The notes under the pieces were generated by a model. It was not told where the DNA came from and searched no databases. It saw only the letters and a program-made list of their open reading frames with translations. Positions 1-7,243 of a stretch of 19,555 bases of DNA are shown here, piece by piece. The stretch comes from JAHWKV01 sp040905365 (GTDB lineage: Bacteria; Actinomycetota; CADDZG01; JAHWKV01), in NCBI GenBank assembly GCA_040905365.1, contig JBBDRQ010000068.1:1-19555 (forward strand). Reading direction: 5' to 3'. Numbering within the stretch: the first letter of the stretch is position 1; every line of letters begins with the position of its first letter. The translations under genes were made by a program, and so were the position numbers.

Positions 1-127
1 AAGCGCCACACGCGCCCAAACCTCGCAAAAGTTAGTGGCCAGGGTACTTGACCACTAGACTGGATTCTCGGCCCGTTCGGGGCAAAGCCGGCCAAAGCCA
101 CGCCGGCTCCACCGGGAAAGGACTTTG
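1..127. other. Upstream region of the M16C peptidase gene
   Basis: No gene end is visible in the first 127 bases. A 7-bp inverted repeat (AGCCGGC at 86-92, GCCGGCT at 102-108) with a 9-nt loop lies just upstream of the SD sequence AAAGGA (117-122). TTGACC at 48-53 looks like a -35 element, but no convincing -10 follows at the usual distance, so no promoter is called. Confidence 0.4.
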
Positions 128-3082
128 TTGAGTACGCAGACGATCACTGCGATTGGCGCAGGCACGGAGATAAGCGGCTACCGCGTGGACCGGCACGAGC
201 CGCTTCCGCACCTAAACGGCACCTACATCGAGCTGACCCATCTTGGAACCGGCGCGCGCCACATACACCTGCAGGTCCCCGACGACAACAACGCGTTTGT
301 GGTGATGCTGCCCACGCCGCCCACCGACTCGACCGGCGTCGCCCACATCCTCGAGCACCTGGCCCTGTCCGGGTCGGAGCGCTACCCGGTTCGCGACGCG
401 TTCTTCTCGATGAGCCCGCGGTCGCTGCGCACCTACATGAACGCTTCCACCAGCCCGGACGCCACCTCCTACTACTACTCCACGCGCAACGAGAAGGACT
501 ACTACAACCTGCTGTCCATCTACCTGGACGCGGTGTTTTACCCCAAGCTGGCCGAGCTCTCCTTCCGTCAGGAAGGCCACCGGCTGGAGTTCGAGGAGCC
601 GGACAACCCGTCCTCGGGGCTGCGGTTCAAGGGAGTGGTGTTCAACGAGATGAAGGGCGCGATGGCCAACCCCGTAGCGATCCAGTTCCGGGCCATGGGA
701 AGAGCGCTGTTCCCGGATCTCACCTACGCCAACAACGCCGGCGGGGATCCCCGCTACATACCCGAGCTCACCTGGGAAGGCCTCAAGCAGTTTCACGCCG
801 GCCATTACCACCCGTCCAACGCCTTTTTCTACACCTACGGCAACATAGACCTGAAGCGGACCCTCGACCAAATCAACGCTCAGGTGCTCAGCCGCTTCTC
901 GCCGATTCATCCGGAAGTGGACATCGGCGATCAGCCGGCGTTCGTCCAACCGACCTCCTTGGTGGAGAAGTACCCGCTGGCCGAGGACGAAGACCCGACC
1001 GCTAAAAACCACGTGCTGGTCGCCTGGGCGGTCAACCCCACAGCGGACAGCTTCGAGGTGCTGGCTTTCGAGGTGCTGGAGCGGGTGCTGCTGGCCAACG
1101 CCGCATCGCCGCTGCGCAAGGCGCTTATCGCTTCCGGCCTCGGATCCACCCTCAACGATCTGAGCGGGTACCTGGTTTACGCCAAGCAGGGCGTCTTCGC
1201 CGCCGGGCTGAAAGAGGTGCGCTCCGAGGATGCCGGGGCGGTCGAGACCCTGATCCTCGACACGCTGCGGAACCTGGCCGAGACCGGGCTGGATCCGGAA
1301 ATGGTCGATGCGGCGATCCACCGGCTGGAGCTGGAGCACCGTGAGGTCAGCAACTCCGGGTCGCCGTACGGATTGAAGATCTTCGACCGCTTCGAGGCTG
1401 CGCTCATGCACCACGGCGACCCCTACCGGGCGCTGCGCTTTGACGAAGACCTCGAACATCTAAATGCCGAGCGCGCCGAAGGTCCATTCTTCGAGAACTT
1501 GATTCGCCGCCGGCTGCTGGACAACCCGCACCGGACCCGTTTGATCCTTGAGCCCGACCAGCAGCTCGTGGGGCGGGCGGCAGAGGAGGAGGCCGCCAAG
1601 CTCGCCGAGCTCGAGCAGAGCCTGGACGAATCGGACAAAGCCCGGATAGTCGAGCAAGGTCGGGCCCTGGCGCAGCTGCAGAACCAGGAGCAGGACCTGT
1701 CGGTGCTGCCCACCCTGGAGTTGTCCGACATCCCTATGACCTTCGAGGACGTCGACCACCGGGTTGAGTACATCAACGGCGCACGGGTGGGACTGTTTGC
1801 GCAGCCCACCAACGGCATCAGCTACGTGGACCTGCGGTTCGACTTCTCGGGTCTCGACGAGCAGCTGCTCGACCTGCTGGCCGTTTTTGGGTTTGCGTTG
1901 ACCCGCTCGGGTGCGGGGGACGACGACTTCCTGCAGATGGCCGCGCGTATCGAGCGCTACACGGGAGGGGTAGGGGCCTCCCCGATGGTCCGGGTACCGG
2001 CGGACACCTCGCCCCAGCTCAGAAGGACGCTGGGCATGTCCGGCAAGGCTTTGGCCCGCAACCACCGGGCCTTCGTGGACATCTTGACCGACATCCTCAC
2101 CGGGGTCACCTTTGAGCCGGAGCGCCTGAAGGACCTGATCAACCAGCAACGGGGCAAGCTGGAGCCTCAGATCCTGCAAGCCGGGCACGCTTTGGCGCAG
2201 AAGCTGGCTCTGGCCTGCCTGGGACCGTTCGGCGAGGTCGAAGAGCGCGTCAACGGCCTGAGCGTAGTGAGCAAGCTCAAGAAGCTCTCCACCCTCGCAC
2301 CCGATCAGCTCGACGAAACCCTCGAGCAGCTGGGCGCCATCCGGGACCACCTGTTCGTCTGCGGCAACCGCATCGACGTCTGCATCACGGCCGAGGAGGC
2401 GAGTTTGCCGCAGCTGCGAGAGCTCGTAAGCCAAATGCTCGAGACCCTGCCGTCGGGGAACCCCCCGGCAGCCGGACCCGCGCCGCCGTTTGAGCGGCGG
2501 GCCCACCAAGCCAAGACCACCTCCGCCCCCGTCGCCTACAACGCCATGGCCCGCAAAGCGGTCGGCTACACCCACCCGGACGCACCCGCGCTCATGGTGC
2601 TGGCCAACTATTTGGACGACAAGTACGTATTGCAGCAGATCCGCGAGAAGGGGGGCGCGTACGGGGCCATGGCCAACTTCGGGCGGGAGTCCGGCTACTT
2701 CTCCTTTATGTCCTACCGGGACCCGCACATCGTGCGGACAATTAAGGTCTTCGAGGACGCGGTGCCCACCCTCAACCAAACCGACGTCCCCGCCGACGAC
2801 CTCAAGGAGGCGATCCTGAGCGCGTGCGCGTCGGTGGACCCGCTGACCTCCCCCGACACCAAGGGCCGAACCCGCTTCTTCGACGACATCTCCGGCTACA
2901 CGCTCGACCGGCGGGAAGCCTTCAAGACCGGGCTGCTGAAGGTCACCGTCGAAGATATAAAGCGCGTGGCAAACCAGTACCTAACCGGCGACGACTACGC
3001 GCTGGCGACCATAGCCGGCGCGGAGAAGGTCAAGGAGGCAAACGCCTTCCTCGGCGACATATTCGAAACCTCGAGCATTTAG
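128..3082 (+). CDS. M16C (PreP-like) zinc metallopeptidase
   Basis: This is a presequence-protease-like member of the insulinase superfamily, a clamshell peptidase that degrades unfolded peptides. The inverted zinc motif HILEH is at residues 73-77, and the distal zinc ligand is probably Glu174 in NEMKGA. The C-terminal half carries the family Arg/Tyr substrate-contact motif REKGGAYG (Arg839, Tyr845). The middle region (about 460-720) corresponds to the M16C-associated domain. At 984 residues it has the usual single-chain PreP length. No signal peptide is seen, so it is probably cytoplasmic. Two adjacent TTG codons are possible starts. TTG at 128 sits 5 nt behind AAAGGA and is preferred over TTG at 125, which is only 2 nt away. 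The gene ends 7 nt before the HisN-like gene, so the two are probably co-transcribed. The exact substrate is unknown. Confidence 0.93.
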   Translation: MSTQTITAIGAGTEISGYRVDRHEPLPHLNGTYIELTHLGTGARHIHLQVPDDNNAFVVMLPTPPTDSTGVAHILEHLALSGSERYPVRDAFFSMSPRSLRTYMNASTSPDATSYYYSTRNEKDYYNLLSIYLDAVFYPKLAELSFRQEGHRLEFEEPDNPSSGLRFKGVVFNEMKGAMANPVAIQFRAMGRALFPDLTYANNAGGDPRYIPELTWEGLKQFHAGHYHPSNAFFYTYGNIDLKRTLDQINAQVLSRFSPIHPEVDIGDQPAFVQPTSLVEKYPLAEDEDPTAKNHVLVAWAVNPTADSFEVLAFEVLERVLLANAASPLRKALIASGLGSTLNDLSGYLVYAKQGVFAAGLKEVRSEDAGAVETLILDTLRNLAETGLDPEMVDAAIHRLELEHREVSNSGSPYGLKIFDRFEAALMHHGDPYRALRFDEDLEHLNAERAEGPFFENLIRRRLLDNPHRTRLILEPDQQLVGRAAEEEAAKLAELEQSLDESDKARIVEQGRALAQLQNQEQDLSVLPTLELSDIPMTFEDVDHRVEYINGARVGLFAQPTNGISYVDLRFDFSGLDEQLLDLLAVFGFALTRSGAGDDDFLQMAARIERYTGGVGASPMVRVPADTSPQLRRTLGMSGKALARNHRAFVDILTDILTGVTFEPERLKDLINQQRGKLEPQILQAGHALAQKLALACLGPFGEVEERVNGLSVVSKLKKLSTLAPDQLDETLEQLGAIRDHLFVCGNRIDVCITAEEASLPQLRELVSQMLETLPSGNPPAAGPAPPFERRAHQAKTTSAPVAYNAMARKAVGYTHPDAPALMVLANYLDDKYVLQQIREKGGAYGAMANFGRESGYFSFMSYRDPHIVRTIKVFEDAVPTLNQTDVPADDLKEAILSACASVDPLTSPDTKGRTRFFDDISGYTLDRREAFKTGLLKVTVEDIKRVANQYLTGDDYALATIAGAEKVKEANAFLGDIFETSSI

Positions 3083-3089
3083 AGCTCCG

Positions 3090-3869
3090 GTGGACGAACT
3101 CGCCTTTGCCGCGCAGCTGGCCGATATCGCCGACGATATCTCGATGCGGTACTTCAAGCGCCGGCCCGAGGTCAGCACCAAAAATGACGGCACCATCGTC
3201 ACCCAAGCGGACCGGGAGGCCGAAGAGGCCGTTCGCCGGGCCATCCAAAAGCGGTACCCGACGCACGCGATCCTCGGCGAGGAGCGCGGATTCCAGGGCG
3301 ACGCCGCCTCCCCCACCTGGATCATCGACCCCATCGACGGCACCAACAACTACGCAGTCGGCATCCCGGTGTTCGCCACCTTGATCGCGTTGCGCATCGA
3401 CGGCACCACCGAGGTGGGGGTGGTGAGCGCTCCGGCTCTGCAGGAGCGCTACGACGCCGCCACCGGGGCCGGAGCGCGGATGAACGGTCAGCCGATCCAT
3501 GTCAGTGAGGTGGACACGCTGGCCGGTGCCACCGTATGCATAGGGTCCTACAAGCGCATGGTCCGCTGCGGGTTCGGCGAGCAGCTCGCCTACATCCTGG
3601 CCAACTGCAGGCGAGACCGCGGGTTCGGCGACTTCTGGGGCCACATGCTGGTGGCTAGGGGAGCCGCCGAGGCGATGGTAGAGCCGAACCTCAAGATCTG
3701 GGACATCGCGCCGCTGGAGGTGATAGTAAAAGAAGCCGGCGGCCGCGCCGGCGGGTTCGGGGGCAAGGCCTACCCCAAATCCACGGACACCGGCCCGCAA
3801 GCCGATACCAGCTTCATGTCCACCAACGGCAAGCTGCACCAGAGCTTCGTGGACCTGCTGGGCAGCTAA
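3090..3869 (+). CDS. hisN: HisN-type histidinol-phosphatase / inositol monophosphatase family
   Basis: This is a 259-residue Mg2+-dependent phosphatase of the IMPase fold. Metal-binding signatures are visible: GEERG with Glu64/Glu65, DPIDGT with Asp80 and Asp83, and the second motif WD at 204-205 followed by an EAGG turn. The segment GFGDFWGHMLVARG (178-191) resembles actinobacterial HisN histidinol-phosphate phosphatases more than SuhB-type inositol phosphatases, so a role in the penultimate step of histidine synthesis is favoured. No other his gene is nearby. The start is GTG, 7 nt after the peptidase stop, with only a weak SD. This suggests translational coupling to the upstream gene. An inositol or other sugar-phosphate phosphatase remains possible. 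Confidence 0.85.
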   Translation: MDELAFAAQLADIADDISMRYFKRRPEVSTKNDGTIVTQADREAEEAVRRAIQKRYPTHAILGEERGFQGDAASPTWIIDPIDGTNNYAVGIPVFATLIALRIDGTTEVGVVSAPALQERYDAATGAGARMNGQPIHVSEVDTLAGATVCIGSYKRMVRCGFGEQLAYILANCRRDRGFGDFWGHMLVARGAAEAMVEPNLKIWDIAPLEVIVKEAGGRAGGFGGKAYPKSTDTGPQADTSFMSTNGKLHQSFVDLLGS

Positions 3870-3886
3870 ACCACCGCCCGGCGTGC

Positions 3887-3895
3887 TGTTAATCT
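3887..3895 (+). promoter_or_regulatory. Possible extended -10 promoter of tRNA-Glu
   Basis: TG-t-TAATCT reads as an extended -10 element. It would start transcription near 3902, about 25 nt before the mature tRNA 5' end. No clear -35 is seen 17 nt upstream. The call rests on a single short match. Confidence 0.3.
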
Positions 3896-3927
3896 TGCCT
3901 GGCGCACATCGCGGCAACTGCCGTTAG

Positions 3928-4003
3928 GCCCCCATCGACCAGCGGCCTAGGTCGCCACCCTTTCAAGGTGGAAACACGGGTTCGAATCCCGTTGGGGGCA
4001 CCA
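3928..4003 (+). tRNA. tRNA-Glu (anticodon TTC)
   Basis: The cloverleaf folds fully: acceptor stem GCCCCCA/TGGGGGC, D stem GACC/GGTC, anticodon stem CCACC/GGTGG with loop CTTTCAA (anticodon TTC at 3962-3964), and T arm ACGGG-TTCGAAT-CCCGT. The discriminator is A4000 and the CCA tail is encoded (4001-4003), giving 76 nt. It decodes GAA and GAG. It is a single tRNA, placed 58 nt behind the HisN-like gene. Confidence 0.97.
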
Positions 4004-4005
4004 AT

Positions 4006-4048
4006 GCTGTCTAGCCCGGCCCTATTCAAACCCGGCCTAGCCGACAGC
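4006..4048. terminator. Imperfect stem-loop after tRNA-Glu
   Basis: GCTGT/ACAGC, CTAG/CTAG and CCGG/CCGG pair across a 12-nt loop. A C-C mismatch and a 3-nt bulge interrupt the stem. It starts 3 nt after the tRNA CCA and overlaps the 3' end of the possible minus-strand small ORF, so it could end transcription from either side. There is no T-tract on either strand, so a factor-independent terminator is not established. Confidence 0.3.
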
Positions 4049-4108
4049 TCGCACGATGAACAGAATCACTACGACGGCACCGATTACCATCAGAATCGTT
4101 TTAAGCAA
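4037..4108 (-). CDS. Possible 23-residue single-pass membrane peptide
   Basis: A short minus-strand frame reads TTG start, 23 codons, TAG. The peptide begins MLKTIL, has a hydrophobic stretch at about residues 5-19 (I, L, V, A, F), then Arg20 and a short tail. That is the shape of a small single-spanning membrane peptide. A strong SD, AAAGGGGG, lies 5 nt before the TTG (minus-strand copy of 4114-4121). A sigma-B/F-like promoter match sits about 100 nt upstream. I recognise no family. At this length the frame could be chance; the strong SD and the uniform hydrophobicity are the only support. Confidence 0.42.
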   Translation of the reverse strand: MLKTILMVIGAVVVILFIVRAVG

Positions 4109-4120
4109 GATTTCCCCCTT

Positions 4121-4140
4121 TCTTGGCGAATCTTGGCGAA
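4121..4140. repeat. Tandem 10-bp direct repeat, two copies
   Basis: TCTTGGCGAA occurs twice in perfect tandem. It lies directly upstream of the SD of the possible minus-strand membrane peptide, so it falls in that gene's 5' leader. It could be a binding site or a simple duplication. Confidence 0.6.
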
Positions 4141-4216
4141 CCTGCAACTTATCCTACGCCCGAGGGGCCCCACTTTGCCGGAAGCGGGTCACCAGCCGGC
4201 GGCACCCAAAATACCT

Positions 4217-4244
4217 ATACCCACCGGAACGACTTGGTGGTAAC
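4217..4244 (-). promoter_or_regulatory. Sigma-B/SigF-like promoter match on the minus strand
   Basis: On the minus strand GTTACC (4239-4244), a 16-nt spacer and GGGTAT (4217-4222) resemble the general-stress sigma consensus GTTT-N14-17-GGGTAT. The -10 match is perfect and the -35 is partial. Transcription would start near 4209 and run toward the small membrane peptide. The neighbouring STAS gene belongs to the regulatory class that controls such sigma factors, which makes the match more interesting but does not prove it. Confidence 0.33.
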
Positions 4245-4373
4245 ATAGTCATTGGAAATGTGGCCTCTTTTTCGGCCGCAGCCTGCTCCAGACCTCGGCA
4301 AGCTTCCCTGGTATTAGTCACTCCGGACCCCGGTGGCCCCATCGGATTGGTCGTCGGAGTATCGGAGGTTGTC

Positions 4374-4889
4374 ATGTGGCAGGAAACACCGGCGGAACCC
4401 TCTGACCTATCATCGCAAACACTCTCACCCCAATTCCCGTCCATTTTGTGGCCGGTGACGTCGCCAGGTCAGGCACCGGTCGAGCATTTTGTGCGTCCTC
4501 TCGCCTCCCTTCAGTCGGCCCTCACTCATACGCATGAAATCGCCATGGGCGCCGGGTTCTGGAGAACAAACGGGCAAGCGGTAGGAATGAGCGTCCGCAC
4601 CGAACAACGGGGCGAATCGGCATGGCTCCTTCTGGCCGGGGAACTGGACCGTGCGTCGGCGTCACTGGTTGAAGAATGTCTCGCCGTGGCGCAGGCTGAG
4701 AACGACTCGGTGACTCTAGACTTCGAAGACGTGACTTTCATGGACTCGAGCGGAATTGATGTCCTGGTCCGCGCGTCAAAGCGGGCCGATAATCAGGGCG
4801 GCCAGATACTCGTCGTCAACAGTCACACACACCGCCGGGTTTTCGCGATCTGCCACGCGGACTTCCTGCTCGATGGCAACGCAGCGTAA
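4374..4889 (+). CDS. STAS-domain anti-sigma-factor antagonist
   Basis: The C-terminal about 100 residues (from about 72) form a STAS domain of the SpoIIAA/RsbV type. The core reads LLLAGELDRAS, then VTLDFEDVTFMDSSGIDVL. The Ser in DSSG is the usual site phosphorylated by an anti-sigma kinase, which switches partner binding. The start at ATG 4374 is chosen for an excellent SD, GGAGG (4364-4368), 5 nt upstream, and gives 171 residues. The first about 71 residues are rich in Pro, Ser, Thr and Gln, are not part of the fold, and look disordered. An internal ATG at 4587 would give a standard-length STAS protein, but its TAGGA directly abuts the codon. No anti-sigma kinase or sigma gene is adjacent, so the partner must lie elsewhere. 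Confidence 0.8.
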   Translation: MWQETPAEPSDLSSQTLSPQFPSILWPVTSPGQAPVEHFVRPLASLQSALTHTHEIAMGAGFWRTNGQAVGMSVRTEQRGESAWLLLAGELDRASASLVEECLAVAQAENDSVTLDFEDVTFMDSSGIDVLVRASKRADNQGGQILVVNSHTHRRVFAICHADFLLDGNAA

Positions 4890-5205
4890 AGGCGCTGCCG
4901 CTACGCCCCTACCTAACTACGAAGCGAAGCCTTCGAGGTTGTTCCCACGAGACGCAGATTAGAAAAGTCTGAGTAGTTGTATTCGACGGTTTAGGGAGTC
5001 CGGCAACAGGGAAACCGTGGCTGACATTGAGACCGCCGCCGTTTTCAGTTGAATACCGACCCGCTTCTAGTACCCTGACCACCAACCTTCGGGGCGTTTG
5101 GCGGCGTGAGCCACTCCCTGTGCATCCAGTGGCTGGGCTGGGCACCGAACTGGGATCCCCCGGCCGAACACCGGCAGGACTGGCTGCAAGAAGCTCTGCA
5201 GCTAA
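4890..5205. other. Intergenic stretch without a supported gene
   Basis: No gene can be supported. A sigma-70-like match, TTGAAT (5049-5054), 16 nt, TACCCT (5071-5076), points right toward the PhoD-like fragment, but its -10 is weak. A frame opening with GTG at 5106 has protein-like composition for about 40 codons but no SD and no family I recognise. It could be eroded coding sequence upstream of the PhoD remnant. Confidence 0.4.
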
Positions 5206-5679
5206 CCGACGAGCTCGGGCTATTGGGTCGTATCCACCGATCCCGGTCTGGCTCATGTGGTCGCCCGCGGCCGCGTGGAGACGGGACCCGAGCGCGATTA
5301 CACCGCAGTGGTGGATGTGACCGACCTTCAGCCGGCGACCAGCTACTGGTACCGCTTCGGAACCTCGTCGGAGCGGTCAGCCGTGGGCCGCACCCGGACC
5401 CTTCCGTCCGAAGACGCATCCGGTGCAAGGGCTTCGTTTAGCACGTCGGTAGCACGGTGGCCGCCCGGATGGACGCAGTCCGCGCCTCCGACCCTGCCTT
5501 CGGCAAGGCGTGGTCTGCGCGAACCGCTTCCGCCCCGGCCCGACGATGCCCGCTACATCCGGCGCTGGCACAAGCGCAGACGCTTTTTGGTGCTCGCGCT
5601 GCTCAACGCAGTCGTCGGGATCGTTGCGCTGGCCGTTGCCCGGCTGGCGAGACACCTGGCCGCAAAGCTAATGCGGTAA
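5206..5679 (+). pseudogene. PhoD N-terminal-domain fragment with a membrane tail
   Basis: The frame is open from 5206 after a stop at 5203. From 5221 the translation begins YWVVSTDPGLAHVVARG and continues to TDLQPATSYWYRF and VGRTRTLPSE. This is the fibronectin-like N-terminal domain that precedes the catalytic domain in PhoD-type alkaline phosphatases. The match ends near FSTSVARWPPGW, about where PhoD enters its metallophosphatase core. That core is absent. Instead come about 25 Pro/Arg-rich residues, then RRWHKRRR and one membrane segment (about 110-131 counted from GTG 5257) before the stop. No usual start or SD precedes the homologous part. The simplest reading is a decayed phoD joined to the tail of another gene by deletion. 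A functional small chimera starting at GTG 5257 cannot be excluded. Confidence 0.5.
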
Positions 5680-5703
5680 CGCCAATCGGGCGGCAGCCCG
5701 GCG

Positions 5704-6132
5704 CTACCGAACTTCTCCAATTCGCCGGCCGGTGACGTCCTCGATCGGTATGCGCACCCAATGATCGCCCTCTTCGACATCCCGGCGCCCCCAGGACTGC
5801 AGCCGCCCCCGCCGGAGCCTGGTCAGCTCCTCGGTGCCGGTGACCTCCTGGGCCACTCCGTGCACCAGAACGCTCCAGCCGGAATGGGTGGAAGCGTCGT
5901 AGGAGTCGACTTCAAATGCCACCCGCGCTCCCCCCAGGAGGCTAAGGCTCGTACCCTCCGATGTGCGGAACACTACCGAGGAGTCGTCGGCCTGATAGTT
6001 GACGGGCAAAATCATCGGGTGTCCGTGGGCGACAAACCCCACTCTGCCGACCTTCGCCTTCTTCTGTAGAAGATCCAGGCACTCCTGGGCGCCCATCGGC
6101 TGGGCCAGCGACAGGTCGTGTGCGTCGGACAT
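5704..6132 (-). CDS. PPOX-class (pyridoxamine 5'-phosphate oxidase-like) flavoprotein
   Basis: This is a 142-residue split-barrel flavin-binding protein of the NimA/Pyridox_ox_2 type, found in large numbers in actinobacteria as FMN- or F420-dependent oxidoreductases. The diagnostic run is ECLDLLQ, then KVGRVGF, then PMILPVNYQ, FRTSEGT, VAFEVDSYD and GWSVLVHG, ending in WVRIPIEDVTGRRI. No membrane segment is seen, so it is cytoplasmic. The ATG at 6132 has an SD (AAGGGA on the minus strand, about 7 nt away). It is divergent from the VOC gene and convergent with the PhoD remnant (24-nt gap). Cofactor and substrate cannot be told from sequence alone. Confidence 0.88.
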   Translation of the reverse strand: MSDAHDLSLAQPMGAQECLDLLQKKAKVGRVGFVAHGHPMILPVNYQADDSSVVFRTSEGTSLSLLGGARVAFEVDSYDASTHSGWSVLVHGVAQEVTGTEELTRLRRGRLQSWGRRDVEEGDHWVRIPIEDVTGRRIGEVR

Positions 6133-6146
6133 TCACGTTCCCTTGT

Positions 6147-6175
6147 TTGCGATTACCACACGTGCAGACGATAAC
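6147..6175 (+). promoter_or_regulatory. Sigma-70-like promoter for the VOC gene
   Basis: TTGCGA (6147-6152), 17-nt spacer, GATAAC (6170-6175). Each hexamer matches consensus at 4 of 6 positions and the spacing is ideal. The start near 6182 would give an 83-nt leader before the GTG at 6265. Confidence 0.38.
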
Positions 6176-6264
6176 CGCTTACCGGCGCCGCCACACGCTG
6201 CGGTATACGCTCGGTTGAGTCTTACCGTTTGAACCACCCGTGGATCCAAGCCGAGGAGGACACA

Positions 6265-7032
6265 GTGCAAGCGCAGCGTTACAAGCACGGCGAACCGATC
6301 TGGCAGGACCAATCGTCCGCAGACGACTCCAAAGCCGCCGAGTTCTACTCAGCCCTATTCGGCTGGAACTGCCCGCAGGGCGATCCCCAGTTCGGCGGGT
6401 ACCGGGAGTGCCGGCTGGACGGCAAAAAGGTCGCCGGCATCTCGCCGCAGATGCAGCCCGGCCCGGCGAGGTGGTCCGTCTACATTCAGGTCGACAGCGC
6501 CGAAGATATCGCCCGGAAAGTGACGGAAAACGGCGGGCAGGTGGCTGTCGCGCCCATGCAGATCGGCGAGTTCGGCACTATGGCGGTCTTCGGCGACCCG
6601 ACCGGGGCCTTTTTTGGCGTGTGGCAACCCGGCACCCATCACGGAGACGAGGTCCGCAACCGGCCCGGCGCCGTCTGCTGGTACGAGTTGATCACCACCG
6701 ACGTGGAGGCCGCCGGCAAGTTTTACTCAGCGGTCTTCGGGTGGACGGCTCAAGCCCACGGACCGGCAGAGGGCCCGGGCGGCTACCGGGAGCTCAAGCT
6801 CGACGACAAGACGCTGGGGGGATTGATGGCCAAGCCTCCGATGATGCCTGCGGAGGCTCCGCCGTTTTGGGGCGTCTACTTCGCGGTGGACGACACCGAC
6901 GCCGCCGCGGCCAAGGCGGCCGAGCTCGGCGGCCGGGTACTGGTGGAACCCATGGATATCCCGCCGGGGCGCTTCGCGGTGATAGCCGACCCCACCGGCG
7001 CGGCCTTCAACATCCTGGCCAGCAGCAGGTAG
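6265..7032 (+). CDS. Two-domain VOC (glyoxalase/bleomycin-resistance fold) protein
   Basis: Two tandem vicinal-oxygen-chelate domains are seen, at about residues 7-122 and 133-253. Each opens with the family pattern: W-x-D, AAEFYSALFGW, and later WYELITTDVEAAGKFYSAVFGW-type sequence (shown in part). Each closes with DPTGA-type turns (GDPTGAFFGVWQ; ADPTGAAFNI). This doubled architecture is common in actinobacterial hydrolase-like VOC proteins of unknown substrate. The start is GTG 6265 because GAGGAGG (6253-6259) lies 5 nt upstream. An upstream in-frame TTG at 6229 has no SD. The protein has 255 residues and no signal or membrane segment. Its function, metal and substrate are not predictable here. 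Confidence 0.87.
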   Translation: MQAQRYKHGEPIWQDQSSADDSKAAEFYSALFGWNCPQGDPQFGGYRECRLDGKKVAGISPQMQPGPARWSVYIQVDSAEDIARKVTENGGQVAVAPMQIGEFGTMAVFGDPTGAFFGVWQPGTHHGDEVRNRPGAVCWYELITTDVEAAGKFYSAVFGWTAQAHGPAEGPGGYRELKLDDKTLGGLMAKPPMMPAEAPPFWGVYFAVDDTDAAAAKAAELGGRVLVEPMDIPPGRFAVIADPTGAAFNILASSR

Positions 7033-7071
7033 GTTTCTCACACTGCCTTTGACAGCCTGCGCGGGCCTAAG

Positions 7072-7103
7072 GTCATTGACCCAGTCATTGCGTCTGTTAT
7101 CTT
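7072..7103 (+). promoter_or_regulatory. Promoter pointing into the assembly gap, with a direct repeat
   Basis: TTGACC (7076-7081), a 16-nt spacer and TATCTT (7098-7103) form a good sigma-70-type promoter. The heptamer GTCATTG is repeated at 7072-7078 and 7084-7090, overlapping the -35 with a 12-nt period, as an operator might. Transcription would enter the N run 7 bases later and, if nothing stops it, reach the small peptide gene at 7244. Confidence 0.5.
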
Positions 7104-7109
7104 TGTCCC

Positions 7110-7209
7110 NNNNNNNNNNNNNNNNNNNNNNNNNNNNNNNNNNNNNNNNNNNNNNNNNNNNNNNNNNNNNNNNNNNNNNNNNNNNNNNNNNNNNNNNNNN
7201 NNNNNNNNN
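7110..7209. other. Assembly gap (100 N)
   Basis: Exactly 100 N characters, the conventional placeholder for a scaffold gap of unknown size. Genes may be missing here. It separates a rightward promoter from the peptide gene that starts 34 nt after the gap. Confidence 0.99.
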
Positions 7210-7243
7210 GGAATCTTGGTAGAGGTGAATAAAGGGGGAGATG

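Larger units (their letters stand above)
4109..4373. other. Non-coding stretch between small ORF and STAS gene
   Basis: No convincing gene is seen here. Open frames on both strands lack SD sequences and recognisable protein character. The stretch holds the tandem repeat and the minus-strand promoter match listed separately. No clear promoter for the STAS gene was found. Confidence 0.5.

Noticed and set aside
48..76. TTGACC near the window start as promoter of the peptidase
   Set aside because: The bases 17 nt downstream (GCCCGT) do not resemble a -10 box.
212..2779. Two long minus-strand open frames (212-1459 and 1460-2779) opposite the M16C peptidase
   Set aside because: Their translations are rich in Val, Gly, Arg, His and Gln with no family pattern, as expected from the complement of GC-rich coding DNA. 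The plus-strand peptidase has clear motifs throughout.
3968..4243. Plus-strand open frame starting inside tRNA-Glu
   Set aside because: It begins within the tRNA, has no SD and crosses the stem-loop and the small minus-strand ORF. Chance.
5027..5441. Overlapping open frames in all phases around the PhoD fragment
   Set aside because: Only the frame running to 5679 shows recognisable homology; the others are Arg/Pro/Gly-rich shadows without SD sequences.
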